A DNA stretch of 64,000 nucleotides from contig FZPE01000002.1 in NCBI GenBank assembly GCA_900188465.1, positions 253,489 to 317,488 on the forward strand. The letters are read 5' to 3'. This DNA is from Micrococcales bacterium KH10 (GTDB lineage: Bacteria > Actinomycetota > Actinomycetes > Actinomycetales > Cellulomonadaceae). The position numbers and the translations under genes are program-made. How positions within the stretch are numbered: position 1 is the stretch's first letter; each line of letters starts with the position of its first letter. Shown here piece by piece: positions 34,385 through 42,158 of this stretch. The notes beneath the pieces are model-generated. The model had not been told where the DNA came from. It saw nothing but the letters and a program-made list of their open reading frames with translations, and did not search any database.

Positions 34385-34448
34385 GGTTGCCCGATATGCA
34401 AAGTCGTAGTCGTATATAGCGCACTTCCGCTTTGCATATCGGGCAACC
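34385..34448. repeat. Perfect 19-bp inverted repeat at a pseudogene border
   Basis: GGTTGCCCGATATGCAAAG (34385-34403) and CTTTGCATATCGGGCAACC (34430-34448) are exact complements with a 26-base loop. It lies between the membrane-protein stop and the point where the ATPase pseudogene stops resembling its family, so it could be a terminator or the scar of an insertion or deletion. Confidence 0.6.
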
Positions 34449-34479
34449 TTCTTAAAAGCGCGATGGGGTGGCTCGTCCT

Positions 34480-34795
34480 CAAACCGCCCTGGCCTGCGGT
34501 CGACATCCACGACAGCTTTGAGCGATGTGAGCAAGGCCGGGACACGCTGAATCTCATCGATTCCGAGCACGCCGCGCGGGTGCTGGGCAGCGAACCCGTC
34601 AGAGTCACGTTCGGCCGCAAGTCGATCTGCAGCATCGTCCAAGTTGATGATTCGGGTATCGGGACCATCTACGAGTCGCTTCATGAGCGTACTTTTGCCA
34701 ACTTAGCGCGCGCCACCAATCACCGTGATAGGTGTGTCAGCAAGGGTTTCCCGCGCTAACGCACTCACGTTTCGCCGGATAAAACCGTCTACCAT
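34480..34795 (-). pseudogene. Truncated AAA_14/DUF4143-type ATPase
   Basis: From ATG 34795 the frame reads FIRRNVSALARE, TPITVIGGAR, then TAA, then VGKSTLMKRLVDGPDTRIIN, LDDAADRLAAER, GVLGIDEIQRVPALLTSLKA and VVDVDRRPGRF. This is the N-terminal ATPase part of the AAA_14 family found with DUF4143. The TAA (34708-34710) replaces the Gln of the Walker A sequence GARQVGKST. Similarity is lost after RRPGRF near 34482, where the usual continuation (LTGS...) is absent. The gene is therefore dead by both nonsense and truncation. Such ATPases often occur in mobile or toxin-antitoxin contexts. Confidence 0.75.
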
Positions 34796-35070
34796 ACGAC
34801 TCGTGTGCCGCATTCGTTGTGGATCCGCTTGAGTGGTGGCGGTAGGTTCATAGTGCGCCCACTGCCCGCGAGAGTCTGCGGCCTGGAACTGAATGCGGAT
34901 GAATTGGCATAGATCGGAATCAGGTGAGGCCGCTTGCGGGCGAGCAGTTTACTCGTCCGCGTAGGCCCCGTGCCCGGGATATCTCGGGCGGCGCGCCACA
35001 GTTTCATGGCTGGGACGTCCGCCGCCAGCAATGTCAAGAGGACCACACAACGCACCGACAACGGCGGCAC
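34789..35070 (-). pseudogene. DUF6308-like remnant
   Basis: The segment LWRAARDIPGTGPTRTSKLL followed by ARKRPHLIPIY closely resembles the core of DUF6308 proteins. After LIPIY the frame loses the usual pattern, while NLPPPLKRIHNECGT shortly before the end looks like the family's later helix, so frameshifts or deletions are likely. Its end overlaps the ATPase pseudogene start. The open frame could still make a 93-residue protein, but a relic is more plausible. Confidence 0.45.
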
Positions 35071-35079
35071 CAGTACTCA

Positions 35080-35145
35080 TTGCCGCAGGTTTTCTTTCTT
35101 GTCGACGGTTTGTTTCCCGGCAACAGGAAAGTTTTCCTGCAGCAA
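35080..35145 (+). repeat. 66-bp palindromic intergenic element, copy 2
   Basis: It begins TTGCCGCAGG, contains GACGGTTTGTTT and ends CTGCAGCAA, in plus orientation. The arms pair except for a four-base internal loop (TTTT opposite TTTT) and a few mismatches. A REP-like word follows at 35155. Confidence 0.8.
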
Positions 35146-35154
35146 CAGCGGGGT

Positions 35155-35178
35155 GTGGTTTCGACCAGCTCAACCAGC
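35155..35178 (+). repeat. REP-like word next to palindromic element copy 2
   Basis: GTGGTTTCGAC, then CA, then GCTCAACCAGC; the version at 44969-44992 differs only in those two central bases. Similar TTTCGAC-GCTCAACCA words are common dispersed repeats in actinobacterial genomes (general knowledge). Both copies here lie 3' of a palindromic element. Confidence 0.6.
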
Positions 35179-35198
35179 AGATGCCCGAGAAAAGGACA

Positions 35199-35274
35199 AG
35201 ACCCGTGAGGTTCGCTGCGTCACCCTTGCGGGCCGCGCGATGATGCGGTGGACTTCCGCATCCCTCACGGGTCT
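35199..35274 (-). terminator. Attenuator terminator hairpin
   Basis: AGACCCGTGAGG on the minus strand comes from 35263-35274 and pairs perfectly with CCTCACGGGTCT from 35199-35210, enclosing a smaller hairpin GATGCGG/CCGCATC. The next transcribed bases, TGTCCTTTTCTC, are U-rich. Confidence 0.65.
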
Positions 35275-35318
35275 CGGTGGTCGCCTGAGATTGGCGAACC
35301 TGGTCACTATGCCGGGTG

Positions 35319-35357
35319 TCAGCCGGCGACCACCTCGTACGTCCAGAAGATATTCAT
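35319..35357 (-). CDS. Candidate leader peptide MNIFWTYEVVAG
   Basis: ATG 35357 lies 11 bases after the full AAGGAGG Shine-Dalgarno and the frame ends with TGA after 12 residues. Phe, Trp and Tyr occur within four residues, with Thr between, suggesting that scarcity of aromatic amino acids, or a stalled ribosome more generally, sets the switch. The last codons form the 5' arm of the first hairpin, as in classical attenuators. The peptide is too short for homology evidence. Confidence 0.55.
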   Translation of the reverse strand: MNIFWTYEVVAG

Positions 35358-35477
35358 CTACCGGATCACCTCCTTCCCTACGTGTCTTCAACGCTACGCC
35401 CGCAGTTTCGACATTGTCACGTTATTTATTGGAACGAATTGGATGCATTTTCCAGCCCACGGTGCAAAGATCGATCT

Positions 35478-35870
35478 ATGGGATTCGTACTGAGAGTGAT
35501 CGTCAATGCATTGGCCATCTGGCTGACGACTTTGCTGCTGGGTCAGCGCTTCGAGGTTGTCGGCGGCGACTCCACGGTCGGTGTGGTCGCTGTCTATCTT
35601 GGTGTCGCGCTGATCTTCGCGATCATCGCCGCTGTTATCAAGCCAATACTGCAGATCATCGCCCTGCCGCTGTACATCCTGACCCTCGGCCTGTTCGGTT
35701 TGGTGATCAATGCACTCGTGCTGTTGATGGTGAGTTGGCTGACGTCATCGCAATCGTGGGGCCTGCACATTGACGGATTCTGGTGGGCCGTGTTGGCCGG
35801 AGTGATTCTGGCGATCTTCAATGCGATTCTGACTTCGCTGCTGGCCGGTTCGCGCGGTATGGCTCGCTAG
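35478..35870 (+). CDS. Phage-holin-family-4-like membrane protein (YvlD type)
   Basis: The 130-residue protein has four hydrophobic segments (about 3-20, 35-55, 60-85, 100-122), including IKPILQIIALPLYILTLGLF, the PF04020 'mycobacterial 4 TMS phage holin' signature, followed by GLVINALVLLMVSW. Despite the family name there is no phage around it; such proteins are common chromosomal membrane proteins of unknown role. ATG 35478 gives the standard length. It is divergent from the attenuator. Confidence 0.88.
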   Translation: MGFVLRVIVNALAIWLTTLLLGQRFEVVGGDSTVGVVAVYLGVALIFAIIAAVIKPILQIIALPLYILTLGLFGLVINALVLLMVSWLTSSQSWGLHIDGFWWAVLAGVILAIFNAILTSLLAGSRGMAR

Positions 35871-35890
35871 GCGGCAGCGGACAAAAGCAA

Positions 35891-35938
35891 GGGCCCGAAT
35901 AAGCGCCGTCAACTTCCGTGATGCCGACGGCGCCCGGG
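35891..35938 (+). terminator. Hairpin after the YvlD-type gene
   Basis: GCGCCGTC (35903-35910) pairs with GACGGCGC (35926-35933), flanked by outer GGGC/GCCC complementarity. It starts 20 bases after the stop. No clear U-run follows. Confidence 0.55.
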
Positions 35939-36090
35939 CAATTGAACAGTGCCATAGAAGTGTCGGTGCAGGTCGGACCGACACGCGGGATGTGGATAAC
36001 TCGTCATATCCGTCTACCGCGCAAGAGCACTCGTCCGCAAAGATTGGACGAGGCCGCCTGACATCCAAGACAACATGAAACAATAGGCAC

Positions 36091-37563
36091 ATGCCCAAGA
36101 TCTCGAACGAGCACGCCCCTGCCCGCATCACCCTGGCAGACGTCACCCCGCCCATCGCCCTTGGCCCACTTGACGGTCGCTACCGCGGCGCTGTCGCGCC
36201 GTTGGTCGATCATCTTTCCGAGGCTGCGCTGAACCGCGAACGAATCCACGTTGAGATCGAGTGGCTGCTGACCCTGACCGGATCACTGAGTGCAACCGGC
36301 GGGCCCGCGGTACCGGGTGCGCCGCGCCTGAACTCCGACGAAATCGCCTACCTGCGCGCCATCCCGGCTCAGTTCGATGGCGCTGCTATCGCCGAATTGG
36401 CTGAGATCGAACGTGAGACTGTCCACGATGTCAAGGCGGTCGAATATTTCATCAAGCGCCGCTTGGATGCCGCCCCGGACCAGCTGGGCGACACAGTGTT
36501 GCCGCAAATCAGCGAACTCGTCCACTTTGCCTGCACGAGCGAGGACATCAACAATCTGTCCTATGCGCTGATGGTGCAAGGCGCGGTGCAGCAGGTATGG
36601 TTGCCTGCCGCGACCAGCATGGTCGACCAGTTGGCCCAGATGGCTCACGAGCACGCGGCCGTGCCGCTCCTGGCCCTGACTCACGGCCAGCCGGCGACAC
36701 CGACCACGCTGGGCAAGGAACTCGGCGTGCTGGCGCACCGGCTGCGCCGCCAACTGCGCCGCATCGCCGATGCCGAATACCTGGGCAAGATCAACGGGGC
36801 GACCGGCACTTTCGGCGCACACACTGCCGCGGTGCCGAGCACCGACTGGCCGGCCGTCTCACGCGGTTTTGTCGAGCATTTGGGGCTGACGTGGAACCCG
36901 CTGACCACTCAGATCGAGTCCCACGATTGGCAAGCCGAGTTGTACAGCGATGTCGCACGGTTCAACCGGGTGGCGCACAACCTTGCCACGGACATCTGGA
37001 CGTACATTTCGCAGGGCGTGTTCAAGCAGATCCCGGTGCCCGGCGCGACCGGCTCGTCCACGATGCCGCACAAGGTCAACCCGATCCGGTTCGAGAACGC
37101 CGAAGCCAACTTCGAGATTTCCTGCGCGCTGCTCGATACGCTGGCCGCGACCCTGGTGACGTCACGGTTGCAGCGCGACCTGACCGACTCGACCACGCAG
37201 CGCAATATCGGGCCGGCGTTCGGGCACTCACTGCTCGCCATCGACAACATTGCCAAGGGGCTGGCGCGGCTCGCAGTGGATAGGGATGTGACTGCGCGCA
37301 TCTTGGACGAGAACTGGGAAGTGCTCGGCGAGGCCATCCAGTCCGCGATGCGCGCCGCAGGCATCGCCGGAACCCCCGGAATGGAAAACCCCTACGAACG
37401 GTTGAAAGAACTAACCCGTGGTCACCGTATCGGCCAGGCAGAGTTGCGCGAGTTCGTAGCATCGTTGGGATTGCCGGACGAGGCCGCCCAGCGCATCGCG
37501 AACCTGACTCCCGGAAGCTATGTCGGCCTTGCGGAAGACCTGGTCAAGACGTACCTCGACTAA
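36091..37563 (+). CDS. purB: Adenylosuccinate lyase
   Basis: The enzyme splits SAICAR and adenylosuccinate, releasing fumarate, in purine synthesis. The 490-residue length and N-terminus IALGPLDGRYRGAVAPLVDH place it in the E. coli-type PurB group. The fumarase-superfamily signature is SSTMPHKVNPIRFENAEANF near residue 325, and HFACTSEDINNLSYALMVQG carries another active-site loop. It stands alone with a terminator hairpin upstream; a copper chaperone gene follows 53 bp after. Confidence 0.96.
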   Translation: MPKISNEHAPARITLADVTPPIALGPLDGRYRGAVAPLVDHLSEAALNRERIHVEIEWLLTLTGSLSATGGPAVPGAPRLNSDEIAYLRAIPAQFDGAAIAELAEIERETVHDVKAVEYFIKRRLDAAPDQLGDTVLPQISELVHFACTSEDINNLSYALMVQGAVQQVWLPAATSMVDQLAQMAHEHAAVPLLALTHGQPATPTTLGKELGVLAHRLRRQLRRIADAEYLGKINGATGTFGAHTAAVPSTDWPAVSRGFVEHLGLTWNPLTTQIESHDWQAELYSDVARFNRVAHNLATDIWTYISQGVFKQIPVPGATGSSTMPHKVNPIRFENAEANFEISCALLDTLAATLVTSRLQRDLTDSTTQRNIGPAFGHSLLAIDNIAKGLARLAVDRDVTARILDENWEVLGEAIQSAMRAAGIAGTPGMENPYERLKELTRGHRIGQAELREFVASLGLPDEAAQRIANLTPGSYVGLAEDLVKTYLD

Positions 37564-37616
37564 GAATGTGCGGTACGCGACCCGCACGATCCACAACAGC
37601 AATCAAAGGAGTCCTG

Positions 37617-37931
37617 ATGGCTACCACCACACTGAGCGTTAACGGCATGACCTGCTCACACTGCGTCAACGCAGTCACCAAAGAACTGACCTCGTTGCCC
37701 GGTGTGACCGACGTACAGGTGGAGTTGGCACCCGAAGGCGTCTCGACGGTGACCGTGACCTCAGAAGGTCCGCTGCAGGGCGACGCCGTGTCAGCGGCAA
37801 TCGACGAGGCTGGCTACGACCTGGCTGCACCGATACTGCCGCAAGGTCAGCCCGATCTAATTCCGCTGACCGCTGCTGAGGCTGAGCCTGCCGCGGGCGG
37901 TTGTGGTTGCGGCGGTTGCGGCTGCAAGTAA
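37617..37931 (+). CDS. copZ: Heavy-metal-associated domain protein, copper chaperone-like, with Cys-rich tail
   Basis: The 104-residue protein has an HMA domain (residues 1-70) with the metal motif MTCSHCVNAV (CxxC at about 12-15), then a linker and an unusual C-terminus GGCGCGGCGCK with four more cysteines. CopZ-type proteins pass Cu(I) to P-type ATPases; no ATPase gene is adjacent. ATG 37617 follows AAAGGAG. The tail may be a second metal site (inference). Confidence 0.9.
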   Translation: MATTTLSVNGMTCSHCVNAVTKELTSLPGVTDVQVELAPEGVSTVTVTSEGPLQGDAVSAAIDEAGYDLAAPILPQGQPDLIPLTAAEAEPAAGGCGCGGCGCK

Positions 37932-37990
37932 GCCCATCTGGCACATCAAACCGCCCGGCCGAATAACGTTCAGCTGGGCGGTGAAGTGCG

Positions 37991-38350
37991 TCAGCCGCCG
38001 ATGATCGACCGAATGGTTTGGGCGTTGACGGTGAATCCGAGTTCAGCATTCGGGTTGATGACGATGCCCCACTCGTCCGGCAGGTTACGCAGCACCGTCC
38101 CAAGCACAGGGTTGATGTAGTTCTTCTCCGGCAAGACTGCGCGGGCTTGCTCTTCCGAGGTGAAGACCCGCACATACGGCTTGTCTTCAATGCGCACCGT
38201 GCGAATCTGCGGTCCTTCGTCATTGTCACCGCTGGAAACCGGTACCCAAGCGGTCGACTCGACGAGGGCCTGCAAGAAGCTACCCATATCCAGTCGATCC
38301 TGCGAAGCATCCAACAGCAACTGTTCGAGGTCGTTAGACGGGAATGTCAT
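37991..38350 (-). CDS. SseB N-terminal-domain family protein
   Basis: The 119-residue protein contains the SseB-type pattern: NDLEQLLLDASQDRLDMGSF, TAWVPVSSGDNDEGPQIRTV, YVRVFTSEEQARAVLP and GIVINPNAELGFTVNAQTI. The domain is widespread in actinobacteria without known function; no type III secretion is implied. ATG 38350 follows AGGAG; an upstream in-frame ATG would add an atypical leader. Confidence 0.85.
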   Translation of the reverse strand: MTFPSNDLEQLLLDASQDRLDMGSFLQALVESTAWVPVSSGDNDEGPQIRTVRIEDKPYVRVFTSEEQARAVLPEKNYINPVLGTVLRNLPDEWGIVINPNAELGFTVNAQTIRSIIGG

Positions 38351-38513
38351 GGCGTCATCGCTCCTATGTATTGCCTCGATCTTCGAAGGCCAAGTATCCA
38401 TAGAATAGCGGCACACTGTATCTAGTGGAAGTCCAGGACCAACTGACAGCCTGGGTGGACTAAACCGATGCTGACCAGTACAGCCTGTGACGAGTTTGGT
38501 GGGCTATAACGAA

Positions 38514-39290
38514 ATGGTGACCAACAATCCGGCCCGACGCCATCTCACGATCGAGGTCTGGCTCGTCCTTGCGCTCAGCCTAGGTCAGTCCGCCGTCTAC
38601 GCAGTGGTCAACCTCGCGGCACGACTGGCCACGCCCACACCGTTGAGTCAGCAATCCACGACGATGAACTCGTCCCGTGCCGAAATGCCCTGGTTGGACC
38701 TGACCTACCAGCTGCTCGCCATCTTCTTCGCGCTGGTGCCGGTCGCATTGGCGCTGTATCTGCTGGCGCGTAGTGGAAGCCGCCCCTTTGCCGACCTGGG
38801 ACTGAATCTACGTCGCCCACGGCACGATATCGGCCATGGGCTCGTCCTGGCCGCTGTCATCGGCCTTCCCGGATTGGGCCTTTACGTCGCCGGACGAGCG
38901 CTCGGTATCACCGTGGAGATCCAGGCAGCAGCGCTGCAGGCAGTGTGGTGGGCGGTTCCCATTTTGATCTTGCGCGCGATCATGAATGCGCTTCTTGAAG
39001 AAGTCATCGTGGTCGGCTACTTGGGAACTCGACTGCGTCAACTCGGCTGGGCAAGCATGTGGATCATCACCGCAAGCGCGCTGTTGCGCGGCGCCTATCA
39101 CCTCTACCAGGGCTTCGGCCCGTTCATCGGGAACGTAGTGATGGGAATCGTCTTCGGCTGGTACTTCATCGTTCGACGCGGTGGTCGCGTGATGCCGCTG
39201 GTCATCGCGCACACCCTCCTCGATGTGGTGTCGTTCGTCGGTTATCAGCTCGTTCCAGACTCAATTCTGGCCAGGTTGGGCATTGGATAA
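38514..39290 (+). CDS. CPBP-family intramembrane metalloprotease
   Basis: The 258-residue protein has about seven hydrophobic segments. The CPBP/Rce1 motifs are visible: EEVIVVGYLGTRL (EExxxxG variant, about residue 163), LRGAYHLYQGFGPFIGNVVM (R..YH then F..N) and IAHTLLDVV (final His). Such proteins cleave or process membrane-associated peptides. ATG 38514 is chosen; GTG 38487 in the same frame is the alternative. Confidence 0.88.
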   Translation: MVTNNPARRHLTIEVWLVLALSLGQSAVYAVVNLAARLATPTPLSQQSTTMNSSRAEMPWLDLTYQLLAIFFALVPVALALYLLARSGSRPFADLGLNLRRPRHDIGHGLVLAAVIGLPGLGLYVAGRALGITVEIQAAALQAVWWAVPILILRAIMNALLEEVIVVGYLGTRLRQLGWASMWIITASALLRGAYHLYQGFGPFIGNVVMGIVFGWYFIVRRGGRVMPLVIAHTLLDVVSFVGYQLVPDSILARLGIG

Positions 39291-39347
39291 AGCCATTGAG
39301 CGAATAATGTGCCGCGCGTTATACAGCAAAACGCCTAGAATCCTTCT

Positions 39348-41921
39348 ATGACATCAGGAGATCGCGACGTTCACTTCGATGGCGTCCGTATCCTCGATGA
39401 AGACGTCCCACGCCGAGTCAGACACCCGCGCGACCTTCTGGCAATAGTGCTGTGCCTGCTCGGAATCGTCGTTGTCCTTGTAGTCGCGGTGTACGCGCAC
39501 GGGACAACCAGTGGCATCGCCAACGATGTCCAAGAAGTATCCACCATCATCTCGTGGCTGCTCGGCATTCCGTTGCGCGCTATCGAAATCCTGGTGATGC
39601 TCGGAGTGCCCCTAGCCGTATTGACGGAGTTGGTCATGCGCAAGGCACTGCGCCAGGCGGCTGTGGCCGTCGTGGCCAGTGTTACCGGGGCGATCCTCGC
39701 CTTTGTCACGTCGTGGCTCATCGACACTTTCGCGACCAGCGCGATGCAGGTCGGTCTATCCATCTGGGTGGCGGGTGAGCGTTTCGTCACCATTCCGACT
39801 TATGTGGCGGCCATTGTCGCGTTGTTGACCATGGCCGGGCCGCGCACCCGGCGGCGCACTGTGCGCTGGTCCTGGAACGCACTCTGGATCGCTTCGGCGC
39901 TGATCCTCATTGCCGGTCAAGTCTCGATTCCCGGTGTGGTGCTCGCCCTGGTCATCGGGCGTACTGCCGGGCTGGCAGTGCGTTACCTTGCGGGCGTCGA
40001 CAGTGAACGTGCTTACGGTCTGAAACTCATCGAGGCATTGCGGGCCGCCGGTTTCGAGCCGGTCGCGTTGGCCCGAGTGCGCGGCGTGTCGGACCAGCCG
40101 CTGCATGAGACGGTCACCCCCGCCGCGGGTATCGACACGGTTCCTGCCACTACGGCTGACGTCAGCAGTGGGGACGAGTCCTTCCGCGCACCTACTACGT
40201 CGATGATTCGGCAGACTGCCACTGACCCGGCTTCAATGGCCATTGCTCGTCAGCTCACGCACCGCGTCTATGCTCTGACCACCCACGACGGTCCGAGACT
40301 CGATGTCGTGGTGCTCGACGGTGACCGGCAGGTGCTCGGCTTCTTATCCCGCCTGTGGCAGTCCATCCGACTGCGCGGTATTGAAGGGCGGTCTTCCGCC
40401 TCACTACGCGCGGTGGCCGAACGCGCGGCACTGACCGCCTATGCCGCCGATGCCGCCGGAGTGCGTACGCCCCGGCTGCGCGGTATCGCGGCTGCCGCCG
40501 ATTCGATGCTGCTCATCCAAGAGCACGCTGGTGGTGCGGTTCCGTGGCGCGACCTTCCTGACGAGGCCGTCACCGACGGGCTGCTCGCCGAACTGTGGCG
40601 CCAGATCACACGCGCGCACGCCCACGGCCTGGCGCACGGCGAAGTCACAGAGAATGCCGTGCTCGTCGATCGCTCCGACACCGACGACAACGCACGACCG
40701 AAGGTGTGGATCACCAGCTGGGAATCCGGGGTGGTGGCCTCGTCCGAATTCTCTCGTCGTATGGATCTGGCCCAGCTCATGGCTCTGATCGCGTTGCGCG
40801 TCGGACCCGAGCGCGCCGTGCGCTCCGCGCAACTCGCCGGGGTCGAGGCGAAGAGCATCGGTCCGCTGATTCAAGCGCCTGCACTGCCGGCCGTCACCCG
40901 TGAACAAGTCCGTGCTGACAAGGATCTGCTGAAGCGACTGCGCGAAGAGCTCTCGTCCCAACTTCCCGATGCCGATGTGGCACCCATCCCGCTAGGGCGG
41001 TTCTCCGCCCGCCGCATTGTCATGTCGGCTCTGACGGTGGTCGCGATCGTGGTGATCGCCACCTCGATCGGGTTCGATGACATTCGCGACGCCGTGCAGA
41101 GCGCTAATCCGTGGTGGATGGTGATCGCGTTCGGGCTTGGGCTGAGCACCTGGGTCGGAAGCGCGACTACGTTGGTGGCGTTCTCGCCGGTGAGGCTGCC
41201 CTTCGGACGTTCGTTCCTGGTGCAGGCGGCCTCGTCCTTTGTCGCCCTGGCCGCCCCGGCCGGAATCGGTCCGGCCGCGCTGAACTACCGGCTGCTCGCA
41301 ACCAATGGCGTGGCGACCTCACTGGCGGTGGCCACTGTGACCCTGGTGCAGGTTTCGCAGGTGGTGGTCACTGTGCTGCTATTGGTGGCAATCTCCATAC
41401 TGACGGGCGATCTAGGCATGCTGCGGACCTTCCCGTCCACCACGGTGCTGGTGGTCTTGAGTTCGATCGCCGCCGTCGTGTTGATCCTGATGTTGGTGCC
41501 CAAGGTACGGCGGTGGCTGCTGGCCAGGCTGACGCCGATCTTCCAGCAGATCTGGCCGCGGCTCAGCGAAGTCATCTCGCAGCCGGGACGGCTTGCACTG
41601 GGTATTGGCGGCGGTGTGATGATGACGCTCGGATTCGTGCTCGCCTTCGACGCGTCACTCGCCGCCTTCGGCCAGGAGGTCTCGCTGCTGAACGTTGCGA
41701 TTGTCTATCTGGTCGGTAACGCCGTCGGTGCCGCTGTTCCGACGCCCGGTGGTGTGGGTGCCGTGGAATTTGCGCTGATCACCGGTCTGACGACGACTGC
41801 GGGTGTCTCCGCCTCCGTGGCGGCCTCCGCCGTCATGTTGTTCCGGTTGATGACGTACTGGGGTCGTATCCCGCTGGGCTGGATCGCTATGCAGCGCTTG
41901 CAGCGCACCGGCGACATCTAG
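39348..41921 (+). CDS. Flippase-like / lysylphosphatidylglycerol synthase TM-domain protein with internal kinase-like domain
   Basis: The 857-residue protein has an N-terminal membrane region (about 30-220, six helices), a soluble kinase-like domain (about 310-540) and a C-terminal flippase-like (UPF0104/AglD/MprF-type) membrane domain (about 560-850) with APAGIGPAALNYRLLATNGV and GNAVGAAVPTPGGVGAVEFA. In the kinase-like part AHGLAHGEVTENAVLVD aligns with the HGD-N catalytic loop, but the Asp is Glu, and WITSWESG occupies the DFG-like position without its Asp, so it is probably a pseudokinase. Transport of a lipid-linked compound is likely; the substrate is unknown. Confidence 0.85.
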   Translation: MTSGDRDVHFDGVRILDEDVPRRVRHPRDLLAIVLCLLGIVVVLVVAVYAHGTTSGIANDVQEVSTIISWLLGIPLRAIEILVMLGVPLAVLTELVMRKALRQAAVAVVASVTGAILAFVTSWLIDTFATSAMQVGLSIWVAGERFVTIPTYVAAIVALLTMAGPRTRRRTVRWSWNALWIASALILIAGQVSIPGVVLALVIGRTAGLAVRYLAGVDSERAYGLKLIEALRAAGFEPVALARVRGVSDQPLHETVTPAAGIDTVPATTADVSSGDESFRAPTTSMIRQTATDPASMAIARQLTHRVYALTTHDGPRLDVVVLDGDRQVLGFLSRLWQSIRLRGIEGRSSASLRAVAERAALTAYAADAAGVRTPRLRGIAAAADSMLLIQEHAGGAVPWRDLPDEAVTDGLLAELWRQITRAHAHGLAHGEVTENAVLVDRSDTDDNARPKVWITSWESGVVASSEFSRRMDLAQLMALIALRVGPERAVRSAQLAGVEAKSIGPLIQAPALPAVTREQVRADKDLLKRLREELSSQLPDADVAPIPLGRFSARRIVMSALTVVAIVVIATSIGFDDIRDAVQSANPWWMVIAFGLGLSTWVGSATTLVAFSPVRLPFGRSFLVQAASSFVALAAPAGIGPAALNYRLLATNGVATSLAVATVTLVQVSQVVVTVLLLVAISILTGDLGMLRTFPSTTVLVVLSSIAAVVLILMLVPKVRRWLLARLTPIFQQIWPRLSEVISQPGRLALGIGGGVMMTLGFVLAFDASLAAFGQEVSLLNVAIVYLVGNAVGAAVPTPGGVGAVEFALITGLTTTAGVSASVAASAVMLFRLMTYWGRIPLGWIAMQRLQRTGDI

Positions 41922-41979
41922 CCGCCGCGCGGCGGGCGGGGCGCGGCGGGCGCAGCGCGGCACGGTGGGGCGACCGCTA

Positions 41980-42045
41980 TTGTCGCAGGTTTTCTTCCGT
42001 GTCGCGGGGAAACAAACCGTCAACACGAAAGGTTCCCTGCGGCAA
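41980..42045 (-). repeat. 66-bp palindromic intergenic element, copy 3
   Basis: On the minus strand it starts TTGCCGCAGG, has the core GACGGTTTGTTT and ends CTGCGACAA. Arms pair apart from a four-base internal loop at the same place as in copy 2 and some scattered mismatches. It lies between the flippase-like gene and the HU terminator. Confidence 0.8.
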
Positions 42046-42091
42046 CAGGTGAGGGCGTCAGGTGCAGAGCGCAGAGCACCCAGACATGCCA

Positions 42092-42119
42092 AAGGCCGGT
42101 AGGAAGCCCCACCGGCCTT
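42092..42119 (-). terminator. Terminator of the HU gene
   Basis: AAGGCCGGT (42092-42100) and ACCGGCCTT (42111-42119) form a perfect 9-bp stem with a 10-base loop, 40 bases past the HU stop; on the minus strand a short T run follows. Confidence 0.65.
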
Positions 42120-42158
42120 AAGCAAGCCGCACAATGTGCGACGGGTAGATCAATCAGA

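Larger units (their letters stand above)
35187..35375 (-). promoter_or_regulatory. Leader-peptide transcription attenuator with no structural gene behind it
   Basis: On the minus strand: a perfect Shine-Dalgarno AAGGAGGTGA (35366-35375), a 12-codon leader peptide (35319-35357), a 10-bp stem formed by GGTGGTCGCC inside the peptide's last codons (35325-35334) and GGCGACCACC (35276-35285), then a 12-bp terminator stem. AGGTTCGC in the loop of the first stem (35294-35301) is perfectly complementary to GCGAACCT (35208-35215), which overlaps the terminator arm, so a mutually exclusive antiterminator can form. Downstream lie only repeats and gene remnants. This arrangement is that of ribosome-mediated attenuation; function is inferred. 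Confidence 0.6.

Noticed and set aside
171-34710. Two conserved Gln positions (IS3 OrfA and ATPase Walker A) are TAA, suggesting TAA might be read as Gln.
   Set aside because: Clearly functional genes in the window, such as mnhG, tetR and the first GH92, end in TAA, and both TAA-bearing genes are otherwise truncated or in mobile-type sequence, so ordinary nonsense decay explains it.
34364-34759. A 131-codon plus-strand open frame.
   Set aside because: It lies opposite the ATPase pseudogene, whose minus-strand translation has recognisable family motifs.
35363-35375. GGATCACCTCCTT on the plus strand equals the 3' end of 16S rRNA, suggesting an rRNA fragment.
   Set aside because: The preceding bases do not match 16S helix 45; read on the minus strand it is simply a perfect Shine-Dalgarno for the leader peptide.
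35478-35870. A phage holin gene as evidence for a prophage.
   Set aside because: The family name is historical; no other phage gene, integrase or att site is near, and such proteins are common chromosomal genes.
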